Positions 1 to 9,498 of a DNA stretch of 64,000 bases are shown here, piece after piece. Source of the stretch: Mycobacterium sp. JS623 (GTDB lineage Bacteria > Actinomycetota > Actinomycetes > Mycobacteriales > Mycobacteriaceae); contig NC_019966.1 of NCBI RefSeq assembly GCF_000328565.1, forward strand, positions 186,001-250,000. The letters are read 5' to 3'. Position 1 is the stretch's first letter. Each line of letters opens with the position of its first letter. The notes below the pieces were generated by a model that saw only the letters and a program-made list of their open reading frames with translations, had not been told where the DNA came from and searched no databases. The position numbers and the translations under genes were made by a program.

Positions 1-1404
1 CGCATCGTCGCGCAACGGCGTCTCGCTGAACTCCACAGTGCGGGGCACCTTGTAGGACGCGATGCGCTCGGACAGGAACGCGATGACGTCTGCCTCGTCG
101 AGCCCGTCGGCCTGCACAATGACATACGGCACCTGGCCAAGGTCATCGTCCGGAACGCCAACAGCCAAGCACGACAACACATTCGGGTGGGCTGACAATG
201 CTGATTCGATTTCGGCGGGGTAGACGTTGCGGCCGCCGACGGTGAACATGTCCACGCGCCGGTCATTGAGATACAGGAAGCGGTCCTGATCGAAGTAGCC
301 CAGATCGCCGAGCGAGTCCCATCCGTCGCGGCTCTTGGCCTTGGCGCCGACGTAACGGTACGTCGGCGCGCTACCCGGCGCCGGCCGCATGTAAATCTCA
401 CCAACCACGCCGAGCGGGCACTCATTACCGTCGTCGTCGAGCACCTTCATCTCACCCGCAACGACAACCCCGACCGAGCCGCGATGCTCGAGCCATTGCG
501 TGCCGCTGATGAACGTCAAGGCCTGAAGTTCGGTGCCCCCGTACAACTCCCACACTGCTTCCGGCCCGAGTATCTCGATCCACGCTTCCTTGACCGCGGG
601 CGGACACGCCGCGCCGACGTGCCACAGCCGCCGAACCGATGACAGGTCGTAGGCGTCCGGGTTGGCGCGATACACGGGAAGCAGCCGCTGCATGATCGTC
701 GGCACCACCACCATGAAGCTGACCCGGTGTTCGCCAATCAGCCGCAGAAACTCGGCGGGGTCGAAGCGCGGCATCATCACCAGATGGTGACGCATCAACA
801 AGCCGATCGTCGCGGTGGTCATGCCGGTGTTGTGACTCAACGGCACCGCGATCAGTTGAATGTCGCCTTCGGCGGCACCCATTCCGTAGCCGGCCAGCGC
901 GCCGGGAAACCGGCTGTCGCCGCCCGCCTCGATCAGCTTGGGCCGACCGGTGCTGCCGCCCGAGCCGAGCGCCTTCCAGCTCGGCGACACCACCTCCGGT
1001 AACGGCGCGTCGGACAAGCCGGCGTCACCGGTGAAATCGCCTGGCACACTGGGGATCACCCCGCGCGGGTCGTCGCGGCCCACCAGCAGCGCACGTGGCT
1101 TGAGCTCGAGCAGACCCTCGAGTTCGGCGTCGGGCAGCCGCGCCGACAACGGCTGGGGCACCGCGCCGAGCTTCCACACGGCCAGCGCGGCCTGGATCCA
1201 TTCGATCGAGTTCGGCAGCACGATGGTCACGTAGTCACCCTGGTGCACACCAAGTTCCGCGTAGGCGCGCGCCAGCCGGTTGGTGGACTTGTCGAGTTCT
1301 GCCCGGGTCAGCGTGCGCCCCTCGCAGGTGACGGCGGCCTCGTCCGGGGACAGCCCGGCCAGCCGTGAGAACTCCGCACCGATCGACGGGATGGGTGCGG
1401 TCAT
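1..1404 (-). CDS. AMP-forming acyl-CoA synthetase (fadD-like), 3' end outside window
   Basis: ATP-dependent ligase of the ANL superfamily that would activate a carboxylic acid as acyl-AMP and then acyl-CoA. The frame is open from ATG 1404 to the left edge, so the C-terminus, including the end with the adenylation lysine, is missing. Visible motifs in order are the P-loop GSGGSTGRPK, the YGGTE adenylate motif, the hinge-side LGDLGYFD, and GGRNVYPAEIE of the C-terminal subdomain. Its start codon shares one base with the stop of the upstream phosphotriesterase-like gene (TGATG), so the two are probably translationally coupled. The substrate cannot be told from sequence. Family assignment is firm; the specific role is unknown. 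Confidence 0.88.
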   Translation of the reverse strand, partial: MTAPIPSIGAEFSRLAGLSPDEAAVTCEGRTLTRAELDKSTNRLARAYAELGVHQGDYVTIVLPNSIEWIQAALAVWKLGAVPQPLSARLPDAELEGLLELKPRALLVGRDDPRGVIPSVPGDFTGDAGLSDAPLPEVVSPSWKALGSGGSTGRPKLIEAGGDSRFPGALAGYGMGAAEGDIQLIAVPLSHNTGMTTATIGLLMRHHLVMMPRFDPAEFLRLIGEHRVSFMVVVPTIMQRLLPVYRANPDAYDLSSVRRLWHVGAACPPAVKEAWIEILGPEAVWELYGGTELQALTFISGTQWLEHRGSVGVVVAGEMKVLDDDGNECPLGVVGEIYMRPAPGSAPTYRYVGAKAKSRDGWDSLGDLGYFDQDRFLYLNDRRVDMFTVGGRNVYPAEIESALSAHPNVLSCLAVGVPDDDLGQVPYVIVQADGLDEADVIAFLSERIASYKVPRTVEFSETPLRDDA

Positions 1405-2378
1405 CAGTAGCCGCCCTGGTTCTCGAAGATCTTGCGTGGGTTATCCACCAGCATCGTCGTCAGCTGTTCGTCGGTGACACCACGCTCCTTGAGCGCGGGG
1501 ATGACGTCGTGGTGGATGTGTAGGTAGTGCCAGTTCGGCAAGGCCGGCAAAATTACTTCTGGTACCCAGTCCATGAAGCAGGCCGCGTCGTGGGAGAGCA
1601 CCATTTTGTCGGCGTGGCCGCGTTCGCACAACCGGGCAACGGTGTTCACCCGGTCCTCGAAGGGCAGGAAGATATCGACGCCGAATCGGTCCATGCCGAT
1701 GTAGGAACCGTTGCCGATGAGCTCCTCGAGGTAGTCCAAATCGGTGGTGTCCCCACAGTGGCCGATCACCACCCGGGTCAGATCGACGCCTTCCTCGGCG
1801 AAGATGCGCTGCTGCTCGAGCCCGCGGCGGCTGGCCGCATGCGTGTGGGTGGAGATCGGAGCGCCCGTGTGCCGGTGCGCCTTGGCAACCGCGCGCAGCA
1901 CCCGCTCGACGCCGGGCGTGACGCCGGGTTCGTCGGTCGCGCACTTGAGAATTGCGGCCTTGACTCCGGTATCGGCGATGCCGTGGTCGATGTCGCGGAT
2001 GAACATCTCGACCATCGGCTCTTCGCCGTCCAGCGGGCTGCCCGGCCCGGTGAGGCGGAAGTACATCGGTACGTCGTTGTAGGTGTAGATGCCGGTGGCC
2101 ACGACTATGTTGACGTCGGTGGCCGCCGCGATTCGGGCTATCCGTGGGATGTAGCGCCCCATCCCAATCACCGTGAGGTCGACGATGCTGTCGACGCCGA
2201 CCGACTTCAGCTCGTTCAGCCGCGTGATCGCGTCGGCTTCGCGTTTGGCCTCATCACCCCAGACTTCGGGATAGTTGTGGGTGATGTCGGGCGACAGGAT
2301 GAACACGTGCTCGTGCATCAGCGTTACGCCTAGGTCGGCTGTGTCGATTGCTCCCCGAGCGGTGTTGAGGTTGGGCAC
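1404..2378 (-). CDS. php: Phosphotriesterase-family metal-dependent hydrolase
   Basis: A 324-residue binuclear-metal amidohydrolase of the phosphotriesterase-like lactonase/esterase group. The ligand set is complete: H22 and H24 in MHEHVF, a bridging lysine K145 in AILKCATDE, H178 in STHTH, H207 in VIGHCGD and D264 in LSHDAA. The start is GTG at 2378. Family members hydrolyse lactones or, promiscuously, organophosphates. The M. tuberculosis counterpart (Rv0230c) is called php from homology. Coupling to the acyl-CoA synthetase downstream suggests a shared carboxylate or lactone degradation path: the hydrolase opens the ring and the ligase activates the acid. That pathway is inference; the natural substrate is unknown. 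Confidence 0.85.
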   Translation of the reverse strand: MPNLNTARGAIDTADLGVTLMHEHVFILSPDITHNYPEVWGDEAKREADAITRLNELKSVGVDSIVDLTVIGMGRYIPRIARIAAATDVNIVVATGIYTYNDVPMYFRLTGPGSPLDGEEPMVEMFIRDIDHGIADTGVKAAILKCATDEPGVTPGVERVLRAVAKAHRHTGAPISTHTHAASRRGLEQQRIFAEEGVDLTRVVIGHCGDTTDLDYLEELIGNGSYIGMDRFGVDIFLPFEDRVNTVARLCERGHADKMVLSHDAACFMDWVPEVILPALPNWHYLHIHHDVIPALKERGVTDEQLTTMLVDNPRKIFENQGGY

Positions 2379-2441
2379 TGGACCGATGCTAGGTGGGTCG
2401 CGATTTCGTCGCGGCGCTATCGTGGCGAATGGAGGTGCCAG

Positions 2442-4088
2442 ATGCCGAGAGCCGCCCAGTTGATGGTCAAGTGCCTGGAAAACGAGGGCGTCTCAATCGT
2501 CTTCGGTCTGCCAGGAGAAGAGAACATCCGCTTCATCCAGGCGCTGGCCGCGTCGCCGATTCGCTATGTGCTTACCCGCCATGAGCAGGGGGCGGCCTTT
2601 ATGGCCGAGATGTACGGCCGCGTCACCGGGCGCGCCGCCGTGGTGTCGGCGACACTGGGTCCCGGTGCCATCAACATGCAGTTGGGTGTCGCCGACGCGA
2701 CGACCAACAGCACCCCGCTGGTCGCGATATCCGCTCAAGTCGGCCAGGACCGTGAGTACAAGGAGTCGCACCAGTACGTCGACCTCGTGTCGATGTTCGC
2801 TCCGATCACCCGCTGGTCCGACGGCGTCCCGACGTCTCGGGCGATACCCGAGATGATCCGCAAGGCGTTCAAGGTTGCCGAAACAGAACGACCCGCCGCT
2901 GTCTATCTGGCAGTGCCCGAGCACATCGATGCCGACGAAACGGACTATGACCTGCAGCCGTTGCCGCGCAACGTGGTTCGCGCCGAGGCGCCGTCGCCCG
3001 GGCAGGTGCAGCGCGCTGTCGAGGTGCTGCGCAACGCAAAGCGGCCGGTCGTGTTGGCCGGTCACGGCGCCGCACGGGGAGACGCGACAGCAGCGCTGGT
3101 GCGGTTCGCCGAGGACCTCGGCGTGCCGGTCGCCAACACCTTCCATGGCAAGGGCGTGATGCCCGACGACCATCCCAACAGCATCGGCACCATCGGCTTC
3201 ATGCGGCGTGACTACGTCAACTTCGGCTTCGACAACTCGGACGCGATCATCGCCGTCGGTTACGAACTTCAGGAATTCGACCCGGCGAAAATCAACCCTG
3301 ATGCCGACAAGAAGGTGATTCACATCCACCGCTTTCCGGCCGAGGTCGACATGCACTATCCCGTCGACGTCGGGATCATCGGCGATATCAGCGCCTCAGT
3401 CGATGCGCTGCGTGACGCGCTGAGTGGGTGCCATTTCGACGACGCCGGCGCGGCTCCCGGACGCGACCTGTTGGACGACGAATTGAAACGTGGGCAACAA
3501 GATTCGCGGTTTCCACTCGCTCCGCAGCGAATCGTCGCTGATACCAGGGCCGCGTTGGGACGCGACGATGTGGTCCTGGTCGACACCGGCGCTTCGAAGA
3601 TGTGGATGGCGCGGCTGTACCCGACCTATGAGCGCAATACGTGCCTGATTTCGAACGGCCTGTCCACGATGGCTTTTGCGCTACCTGGCGCAATCGGCGT
3701 AAAACTGGCCAAGCCCGATGTCAAAGTGCTGGCCGTAGTCGGCGATGGCGCGTTCCTGATGAACTCGCAGGAGATCGAAACCGCAGTGCGTGAAAAAATC
3801 CCGCTGGTGGTTCTCATCTGGGAGGACGGCGGCTACGGCCTGATCGAATGGAAGATGGATCTGGAGCTGGGCGAGCATCACTACATCAAGTTCTCCAATC
3901 CCGATATTGTCACCTACGCAGAAAGCTTTGGCGCAAAAGGGTATCGAATCACCGAGGCCGATCAGTTGCTGCCCACCCTGAAGAAAGCGTTGGCTGACGA
4001 CGGGGTTTCGTTGATCGCGTGCCCGGTCGACTATTCGGAGAACCTGCGCCTTACCGACACCCTCGGCCAGTTGGACGAGTCGCTGTAA
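2442..4088 (+). CDS. Thiamine diphosphate enzyme, acetolactate synthase large-subunit-like
   Basis: A 548-residue protein with the three-domain architecture of the acetolactate synthase family. The N-terminal pyrimidine-binding domain carries the catalytic glutamate in RHEQGAAFMAEMYGR. A central Rossmann-like domain lies at about residues 190-330. The C-terminal diphosphate-binding domain has the GDG motif near residue 430, but the usual NN partner is replaced by ED in WEDGGYG. ATG 2442 is supported by GGAGGTG about 6 bases upstream. It diverges from php over 63 bp and overlaps the end of aftD by 58 bp tail to tail. No regulatory small subunit is nearby, so a catabolic acetolactate synthase or another pyruvate-type carboligase is as likely as a branched-chain amino acid enzyme. 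Confidence 0.82.
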   Translation: MPRAAQLMVKCLENEGVSIVFGLPGEENIRFIQALAASPIRYVLTRHEQGAAFMAEMYGRVTGRAAVVSATLGPGAINMQLGVADATTNSTPLVAISAQVGQDREYKESHQYVDLVSMFAPITRWSDGVPTSRAIPEMIRKAFKVAETERPAAVYLAVPEHIDADETDYDLQPLPRNVVRAEAPSPGQVQRAVEVLRNAKRPVVLAGHGAARGDATAALVRFAEDLGVPVANTFHGKGVMPDDHPNSIGTIGFMRRDYVNFGFDNSDAIIAVGYELQEFDPAKINPDADKKVIHIHRFPAEVDMHYPVDVGIIGDISASVDALRDALSGCHFDDAGAAPGRDLLDDELKRGQQDSRFPLAPQRIVADTRAALGRDDVVLVDTGASKMWMARLYPTYERNTCLISNGLSTMAFALPGAIGVKLAKPDVKVLAVVGDGAFLMNSQEIETAVREKIPLVVLIWEDGGYGLIEWKMDLELGEHHYIKFSNPDIVTYAESFGAKGYRITEADQLLPTLKKALADDGVSLIACPVDYSENLRLTDTLGQLDESL

Positions 4089-7000
4089 TCGGCGGAGGCC
4101 CCGCCTTTCGCGCGTCGCGCAATCGGCACTGCCGACGCCGCCAGCATCGCCACCGACGCCAGCGCCAGTAGCTGAACACCCCAGGAGTGGCCGACGTAGC
4201 CCTCGACCGACCGCCACGGATTCTGGCTCAACACCGCGCCTGCGGCGATCAGCCCGCCTGCCGTGATACCGATAGTGACTGCCTCGCAAAGCTTTTCGCG
4301 TCTGCGCAGCAGGTAACGTATGCCGAGTGCCGCGGCGGCAACGACAGCGCCCACGAACCCGGAAATCACCGCTGCGGCAGCCACCGCCGCGAGGCTTGTC
4401 GTCACCCGGCCCGGCCGCCACGGCTGTGCTGCCGGGTCCGCGGGCCGGGGACGCCGGACCGGCAGGAAGGCCAGCAGCGCAAGAAGCGGCAGCAGCGCCA
4501 GCCCGCCGATCAGTCCCGCGCGATACGGCGTGTTCGATGCGAAGGACAGTGTGATCGGTCCGGCGGTGCCCGGTGGCAGCACCCAGCCCTGCTGCCACCC
4601 GTTGACTGTGATCGGCCTCAGTGCGGACCCGTCGGCGGTGCGCGCGGTCCAGCCCGGATTGATGCTTTCGGGCACCACCAGCACCCGCGAGGTCTGCGCG
4701 GGTGCGACCGTCAACTCGCGGTGGTCTGCGGCCCAACGACCCACCGTGGCGGGAGCTGTTGCAGCCGTGGGTAATTGGTTTTCTTGCGGGACTGTTAGTT
4801 GCACGCCGTCGACCACGAACGCCGCACCGGGGCTGATCAACAGTTCCTGCTGACCGGCGGGCAGCGTGATCGGCTCGGACCGGCACGGCTTGGCCGCGAC
4901 GGGTTCGCCGTCGAGCAGCGCACTGACGGTGGTGGCGATGGAGGTCTGGATGAACTGTCCGGCCACCCCGATGATCGGCCCCTCGCCGCATGGCAGGTCG
5001 ACGGTCCTGGCGCGGTTGCGCGCAGCGTCGGCGGCCGCGATTGGCGCACCCTTGGCGTCGAGCGCAGCGACCTCGGCCAGACCAGGCGGCTTGAGCTGAT
5101 CGAAGCCAAGAGCGGTGCGGTCGATCACGTCGTTCCAACTCAGCAGCGACACCCTGACGGTGTCGGTGACGACCGGGCGCAGGCTCACCGTCTGCGTCCC
5201 ACCGTCAGCTGCCAATCGGCGCACCTCGGGTCCGGCCCCGAGGTCGATCGCGATCATCGTCGGATGTGCGGGCAGCACAGAGGAACTCGGCGTGATCCGC
5301 AATCCGGCGACCTGCGTACGGGCGGGCAACTTCAACGTCAGCGTCGGCGGCGTCCTGTACTGCACGACGCTCTGCGGCGCGGTCCACGCGGTACCGGGGT
5401 CGCCGTCCGCGGCGGCGTAGGCCGAACCGAGCACATCGATCGGGTCTGCGCCGCCAAGCGCCCGCGCCGTGCCGGGCTGACTGATCAAGTCGGCCAGATT
5501 CGGGCCTTGGCGGGCACGCACCCACACCGTCGGCACTACCTCTGTCGGTGAAGGGACGGTCAGCGTCCGGCTCATGTTCACCGGCTCCTCCGGCGACAGT
5601 GCCATCGACGCTGCGCACCGGGTGCCGTCGGGAGCTCGCGCACAACCCTGTCGGCCGAGCAGCTCCGATCCCAGATCCCACTGTGTGACAGCCGAATTCG
5701 GAGGCGGCGCAGGGACGACGACGGTGTGACGCAGGTTGACGGGGTGAGCGAAGCCCTTCGCGTCGTACTGTGTGACGGAAAAATCGGTGATGCCGAACTG
5801 CACCCCTGCCGACCCGTCGTCGGTGGCGACCGCGGTGATCCGCACCCACGGCGTCTCGCCGTACGGCAGCGCGATCGTCAGCGGCTTGCCGGCCTGGTCG
5901 AAGCGCAACGTGCTGGTGCCGTTGACGGTCGACACCTCGATGCGGCGGACCTGAGCGCCGACCGCGGTGGCGCTCGGGGTGATGGTGAGTGTGGCGTTGG
6001 TGACGGGATGATCGAAGTCGACCTGCAGCCATTGGCCGACGGCTGCCTGCAGCGCATTCGACACCCAACTCGTCGACGGATCGACGTCGATGGCGGCGGC
6101 GGGCCCGGTCGCAGGCGAAACGTAGGGCAGCGCTGTCGAATCCGCGGCCGAGCTGGACACCGTGATACGGCCGCCGTTCCACTGTCCGTAGACCGTGTCT
6201 GCGCCGTTGGTCGGATAGTCGGGCACACGGTTGAACGTGTGCCGCTGATCGTCGGGGGTCCTGATGGCCGACGAATGATCGTCGACGCGGCCGTAGTCAG
6301 TCTCGCGCGCCAACGGCGTATCGGTCACGGTGACTTGGGGTGCCGCGAGACCCGCGCGGTGCGCGTCGCCGGTCAGCAGCATCGGTCCGAGCGGCGGCTG
6401 ACCCAGCAGCCTGCGGCGCTCGTCGAGGCGCAGCAGCGCCTCGGGACCACCGTCGACGCGAGCCATCGCATCGGTGTCGACGAGGTAGGGATGCATGCCG
6501 GGTGAGGCGTCGACGCGGTAGATCTGGACCGCGGGGAACCGCGGCCGCAGCCCACTGTCGGTGACGAAGCCGGCAAGCGTGCCAGGACCGACGGGTTCGC
6601 CGAACTGCGCCACCTGCGTCAGACCCGGAGATCCTTCGATCGCCCGGTGCACCAGAAGCGGTCGCGCCGACCGCGACGCCTCGGGATCCAGATCGTTACG
6701 CACCACGACATACAAAATGCCTTGGCGGGCAAGGGTGTCCGCGAGACCTGCCGACGGCCGGCCAGCCGCGAACAGCCGCTGCACCGAGTCGAGCGCGCGG
6801 ATGGTCTCCGGCGGGGTCAGCGGAATCGAGTCGCGCACCCCCCACGGGCTCCCGCCGAGCACCTGCAGCGGTTCGTCGTGGCTGTTGCCCCACACCTGGG
6901 TGGCGAACGGGGCGCCGGGCGCCACCAGCACCCGCCCGCCGTCGGTGTTGTGTTCGTCGAGCCAGTCGGCGGTGTCGTGCCAGTACTGCGGGATCGCGTC

Positions 7001-8296
7001 GAAGGACCCTGGCGGTGTGAGCCTGCCTGTCCAGGCCAGCGATGTGGCTGCGGCCAACGCCGCCAGCACCACGATGCCGACCGCCACCCGTTTGTCGCGT
7101 TCCGGATGCGCGAACGCATGGAGCCACTCGCGTCGAGGTGCGCTGCCGGGCAACGGGATTCGGCCCATCAGATGCGCCAGCCCGAGCGCGAGCGGCAGCC
7201 TAAGCAGCGGCTCCAGCTTGTGCATGTTGCGCAGCGGCGTCCCGCCCGCGTCAAGGAACGCCTGAACATGGTGCGCGACAGGCGATCCCAGCCCACCCGA
7301 ATAGCCAACGGCGAGCAGAACCACACCGGTCAGCAGAATCACGATGAGCCGGCCGCGCGCTGGCATCGCACGCATCGCCAACCCGGCGAGGCCCGCGGCC
7401 GCCACCAGCGTCGTCGCCAACACCGCCACCGACCCCGTCACCAACGAGGCCCCCGCCGTCGCGGTCGGCGCGACGAACGGCGTCCACGCATCGGTGCCGC
7501 GCAGCATCTCGGTCAACGACATCCATTGCGTGGTGACGCCGGAGGACTCGATGAAGTCGAGGAACGGCGGGCTGACTCGGCCCAGCATGAACAGCGCGAC
7601 CACCCACCACAGCACCGCCAGCACGATGCAGAGCGCCCACCACGCGGCAAAGCGAAACCACAGCCTGTTCGGCCGGTGGCAGACCAGCCAGATCGCCGCG
7701 GCCAGGCAGCCCGTCAGCGTCGCGACGGCGTTGACCGCACCCATCAACGCGATCGCCACTGCGGACCGGGCCGCCAGGACCCGGACCCGCGGGTCCCCTC
7801 GCAGAGCGACGATCACCGGCAGCAGCACCCACGGCGCCAGCATCATCGGCAGCGTTTCCGACGAGATCGCGCCGAGTGTGGTGAGCGCCCGCGGAGACAG
7901 AGCGAACGCAGCCGCTGCGATCACGCGCGACGTCGGCGAGCCGAGGCCCCGCCCGTCGTTTAAAGCCTCGGCGACGCGCAGCAGTCCCCAGAAGCCGACG
8001 GTGAGCAGCAGGGCCCACCACAGCCGCTGCGTCACCCAGCCCGGCAGGCCAAGCACGTCGCCGGCGAGGAAGAACGCACCGTGCGGAAACAGGTAGCCGT
8101 AGGCCTGGTTCTGCGCCTGTCCGAACGGCAGCTCGCTGTTCCACAGGTTGAAGGCGCGCGCCAGAAACCGCAGCGGATTCGCGGTGAGGTCGAGCTTGGT
8201 GTCGGGCGAGATCTTTCCGGGCGACTGGGCGAAGGTCAGGATGAGCGCCGCCGCCGCGGCCAACCACAGCCAGCGCCGCTGTAGCGGCGCTGTCAC
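4031..8296 (-). CDS. aftD: Alpha-(1->3)-arabinofuranosyltransferase AftD
   Basis: A 1421-residue membrane GT-C glycosyltransferase that adds arabinofuranose from decaprenyl-phosphoarabinose to arabinogalactan and lipoarabinomannan. About ten hydrophobic helices lie in the first 430 residues, with the acidic first extracellular loop PDTKLDL that is typical of the catalytic site. A long periplasmic part contains discoidin-like (F5/8 type C) carbohydrate-binding segments, for example around SWVSNALQAAVGQWLQVDF. Four helices close the protein. Length matches M. tuberculosis AftD (Rv0236c, about 1400 residues). I start at GTG 8296, one base after the stop of the DUF2613 gene, which fits translational coupling. 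An in-frame upstream start at 8350 would overlap that gene. Confidence 0.93.
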   Translation of the reverse strand: MTAPLQRRWLWLAAAAALILTFAQSPGKISPDTKLDLTANPLRFLARAFNLWNSELPFGQAQNQAYGYLFPHGAFFLAGDVLGLPGWVTQRLWWALLLTVGFWGLLRVAEALNDGRGLGSPTSRVIAAAAFALSPRALTTLGAISSETLPMMLAPWVLLPVIVALRGDPRVRVLAARSAVAIALMGAVNAVATLTGCLAAAIWLVCHRPNRLWFRFAAWWALCIVLAVLWWVVALFMLGRVSPPFLDFIESSGVTTQWMSLTEMLRGTDAWTPFVAPTATAGASLVTGSVAVLATTLVAAAGLAGLAMRAMPARGRLIVILLTGVVLLAVGYSGGLGSPVAHHVQAFLDAGGTPLRNMHKLEPLLRLPLALGLAHLMGRIPLPGSAPRREWLHAFAHPERDKRVAVGIVVLAALAAATSLAWTGRLTPPGSFDAIPQYWHDTADWLDEHNTDGGRVLVAPGAPFATQVWGNSHDEPLQVLGGSPWGVRDSIPLTPPETIRALDSVQRLFAAGRPSAGLADTLARQGILYVVVRNDLDPEASRSARPLLVHRAIEGSPGLTQVAQFGEPVGPGTLAGFVTDSGLRPRFPAVQIYRVDASPGMHPYLVDTDAMARVDGGPEALLRLDERRRLLGQPPLGPMLLTGDAHRAGLAAPQVTVTDTPLARETDYGRVDDHSSAIRTPDDQRHTFNRVPDYPTNGADTVYGQWNGGRITVSSSAADSTALPYVSPATGPAAAIDVDPSTSWVSNALQAAVGQWLQVDFDHPVTNATLTITPSATAVGAQVRRIEVSTVNGTSTLRFDQAGKPLTIALPYGETPWVRITAVATDDGSAGVQFGITDFSVTQYDAKGFAHPVNLRHTVVVPAPPPNSAVTQWDLGSELLGRQGCARAPDGTRCAASMALSPEEPVNMSRTLTVPSPTEVVPTVWVRARQGPNLADLISQPGTARALGGADPIDVLGSAYAAADGDPGTAWTAPQSVVQYRTPPTLTLKLPARTQVAGLRITPSSSVLPAHPTMIAIDLGAGPEVRRLAADGGTQTVSLRPVVTDTVRVSLLSWNDVIDRTALGFDQLKPPGLAEVAALDAKGAPIAAADAARNRARTVDLPCGEGPIIGVAGQFIQTSIATTVSALLDGEPVAAKPCRSEPITLPAGQQELLISPGAAFVVDGVQLTVPQENQLPTAATAPATVGRWAADHRELTVAPAQTSRVLVVPESINPGWTARTADGSALRPITVNGWQQGWVLPPGTAGPITLSFASNTPYRAGLIGGLALLPLLALLAFLPVRRPRPADPAAQPWRPGRVTTSLAAVAAAAVISGFVGAVVAAAALGIRYLLRRREKLCEAVTIGITAGGLIAAGAVLSQNPWRSVEGYVGHSWGVQLLALASVAMLAASAVPIARRAKGGASADYSDSSNWPRVSVRRRFSE

Positions 8297-8297
8297 G

Positions 8298-8471
8298 TTA
8301 TGTTCTGTCGCCGTACTCGACCCTGTTGAGCACCGAGGACGCCGGATCACCCGGCGCCACCGCAGGCTTGTTGTCCTGCTGCACCATCAACGTCACGCCG
8401 AAGACGGCGGCCGCTCCCAGCAGCAGGCCGACAACGATGCTGGCTGCGGCGGGAACGATGAACCGATCCAT
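8298..8471 (-). CDS. Small DUF2613-type membrane protein
   Basis: A 57-residue protein starting at ATG 8471 (MDRFIVPAAASIVVG). One transmembrane helix at about residues 5-28 is followed by a short polar tail ending in VLNRVEYGDRT. It is the positional counterpart of the small gene Rv0236A beside aftD in M. tuberculosis. Its TAA stop lies one base before the aftD GTG, so the pair is almost certainly co-translated. A role in AftD assembly or stability is possible but is only inferred from this tight linkage. The frame continues 24 codons upstream of 8471, but that extension is arginine-rich and unlike a membrane-protein start. Confidence 0.8.
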   Translation of the reverse strand: MDRFIVPAAASIVVGLLLGAAAVFGVTLMVQQDNKPAVAPGDPASSVLNRVEYGDRT

Positions 8472-8556
8472 GCGGCCAAGGTAGCAGACATTGTTTTGCG
8501 TGCCTGCCGGCGAACGAGTCTGGTGGCGCACCGAAACGTGCACCGTGTGGCTGCGA

Positions 8557-9498
8557 TCAGCGCGTGACGTGGCCGGCCACCCAGGCGTCCACTTGGCTCC
8601 ACGTCTCCTCCAGCCAGGGGCCCAGTCGATCGGGTGGGGGCAGTTCCTCGGCGCGGACCATAACCGTGCGGACCAACAGCCGTCGGTTCATGGGCAGCTG
8701 CCACCACACGCGGGCGCGCCCGTCAGGTGAGAATCCGGTGTGCGTGAGCACGAGGACATTCGCCCGAGGCGCTCCGGACAACGCCGCGGCGGTGCCGCCG
8801 GTGCGCGGGGGCAGCGTGTATGTCTGGCGCCATGCCCGCCGGGCCTCACGCAGCCGGCCGGTCGAACGAAGCCGGATGACCGCCTCGCGCCACCGCGCCC
8901 AGGTGAAGTTCCCACCCTCGGGGAACAACAGCAGTGCCTGCCCGCCGACCATCGATCCGGCCAGATCGCGAATTTGCTTGCGCGCCTTGGCGCCTCGATG
9001 ATGCAGAAAGCACAGGCAGCCGAGGTCGCCGACGAGGTCCAGGACGGGTTCGCAGCGCAGAAGCGACTTGAGCACGATGCGTAGCTGCAGGCCGTAGTGA
9101 ATGTTGAGCAGCCACGCCACCAGCAGGGTGTCTCCCGGTCCGCAATGTCGCGAGAGCACGATCAGCGGCTCCTCGCGCGGGATCTGCTCCGGCGTCGGTG
9201 ACGCATCGTCGAGTTGCACGTCGAGGTTGAGGGTGCGTTGCCCGACGGTGTGCGCCCTGTCGAGCACGTCGCGCACCAACCGGTCGCAGTCCTGACCGCC
9301 GCGCAGCAGCTGCCCCATCGCCCGCAGTTCCAGCAACGCATATGCCATCAGTACGCCCAGAGTCCGCACTGGCAGAGTCGACCTGGCGATTAATCCCGCA
9401 ACGCCACCGATGGCCAGCAGCACCGGCCACGCCACGAGGATGCCGATCATCACCGCGGTGGCGACCGGCACCGTCACGACTCGACGCAGCAGCTTCAT
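8557..9498 (-). CDS. PlsC-type 1-acylglycerol-3-phosphate acyltransferase family protein
   Basis: A 313-residue membrane acyltransferase. Hydrophobic segments lie at about residues 8-40 and 42-60. The acyl-acceptor motif I is present in variant form, SRHCGPGD (His-x4-Asp), near residue 117, and motif III appears as FPEGGNF near residue 200. Family members transfer an acyl group to lysophosphatidic acid or another lysolipid on the inner membrane leaflet. Its ATG at 9498 overlaps the TGA of the patatin-like gene (ATGA), so deacylation and reacylation enzymes are co-translated. This suggests phospholipid remodelling, which is inference. Acceptor specificity cannot be read from the sequence. Confidence 0.8.
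   Translation of the reverse strand: MKLLRRVVTVPVATAVMIGILVAWPVLLAIGGVAGLIARSTLPVRTLGVLMAYALLELRAMGQLLRGGQDCDRLVRDVLDRAHTVGQRTLNLDVQLDDASPTPEQIPREEPLIVLSRHCGPGDTLLVAWLLNIHYGLQLRIVLKSLLRCEPVLDLVGDLGCLCFLHHRGAKARKQIRDLAGSMVGGQALLLFPEGGNFTWARWREAVIRLRSTGRLREARRAWRQTYTLPPRTGGTAAALSGAPRANVLVLTHTGFSPDGRARVWWQLPMNRRLLVRTVMVRAEELPPPDRLGPWLEETWSQVDAWVAGHVTR

Noticed and set aside
3681..5138. 485-codon minus-strand frame
   Set aside because: It overlaps aftD in another phase and has arginine-rich random composition; the aftD frame has clear membrane and domain structure.
6647..7963. 438-codon plus-strand frame
   Set aside because: It is antisense to the aftD membrane region, full of Arg/His/Gln, with no domain.
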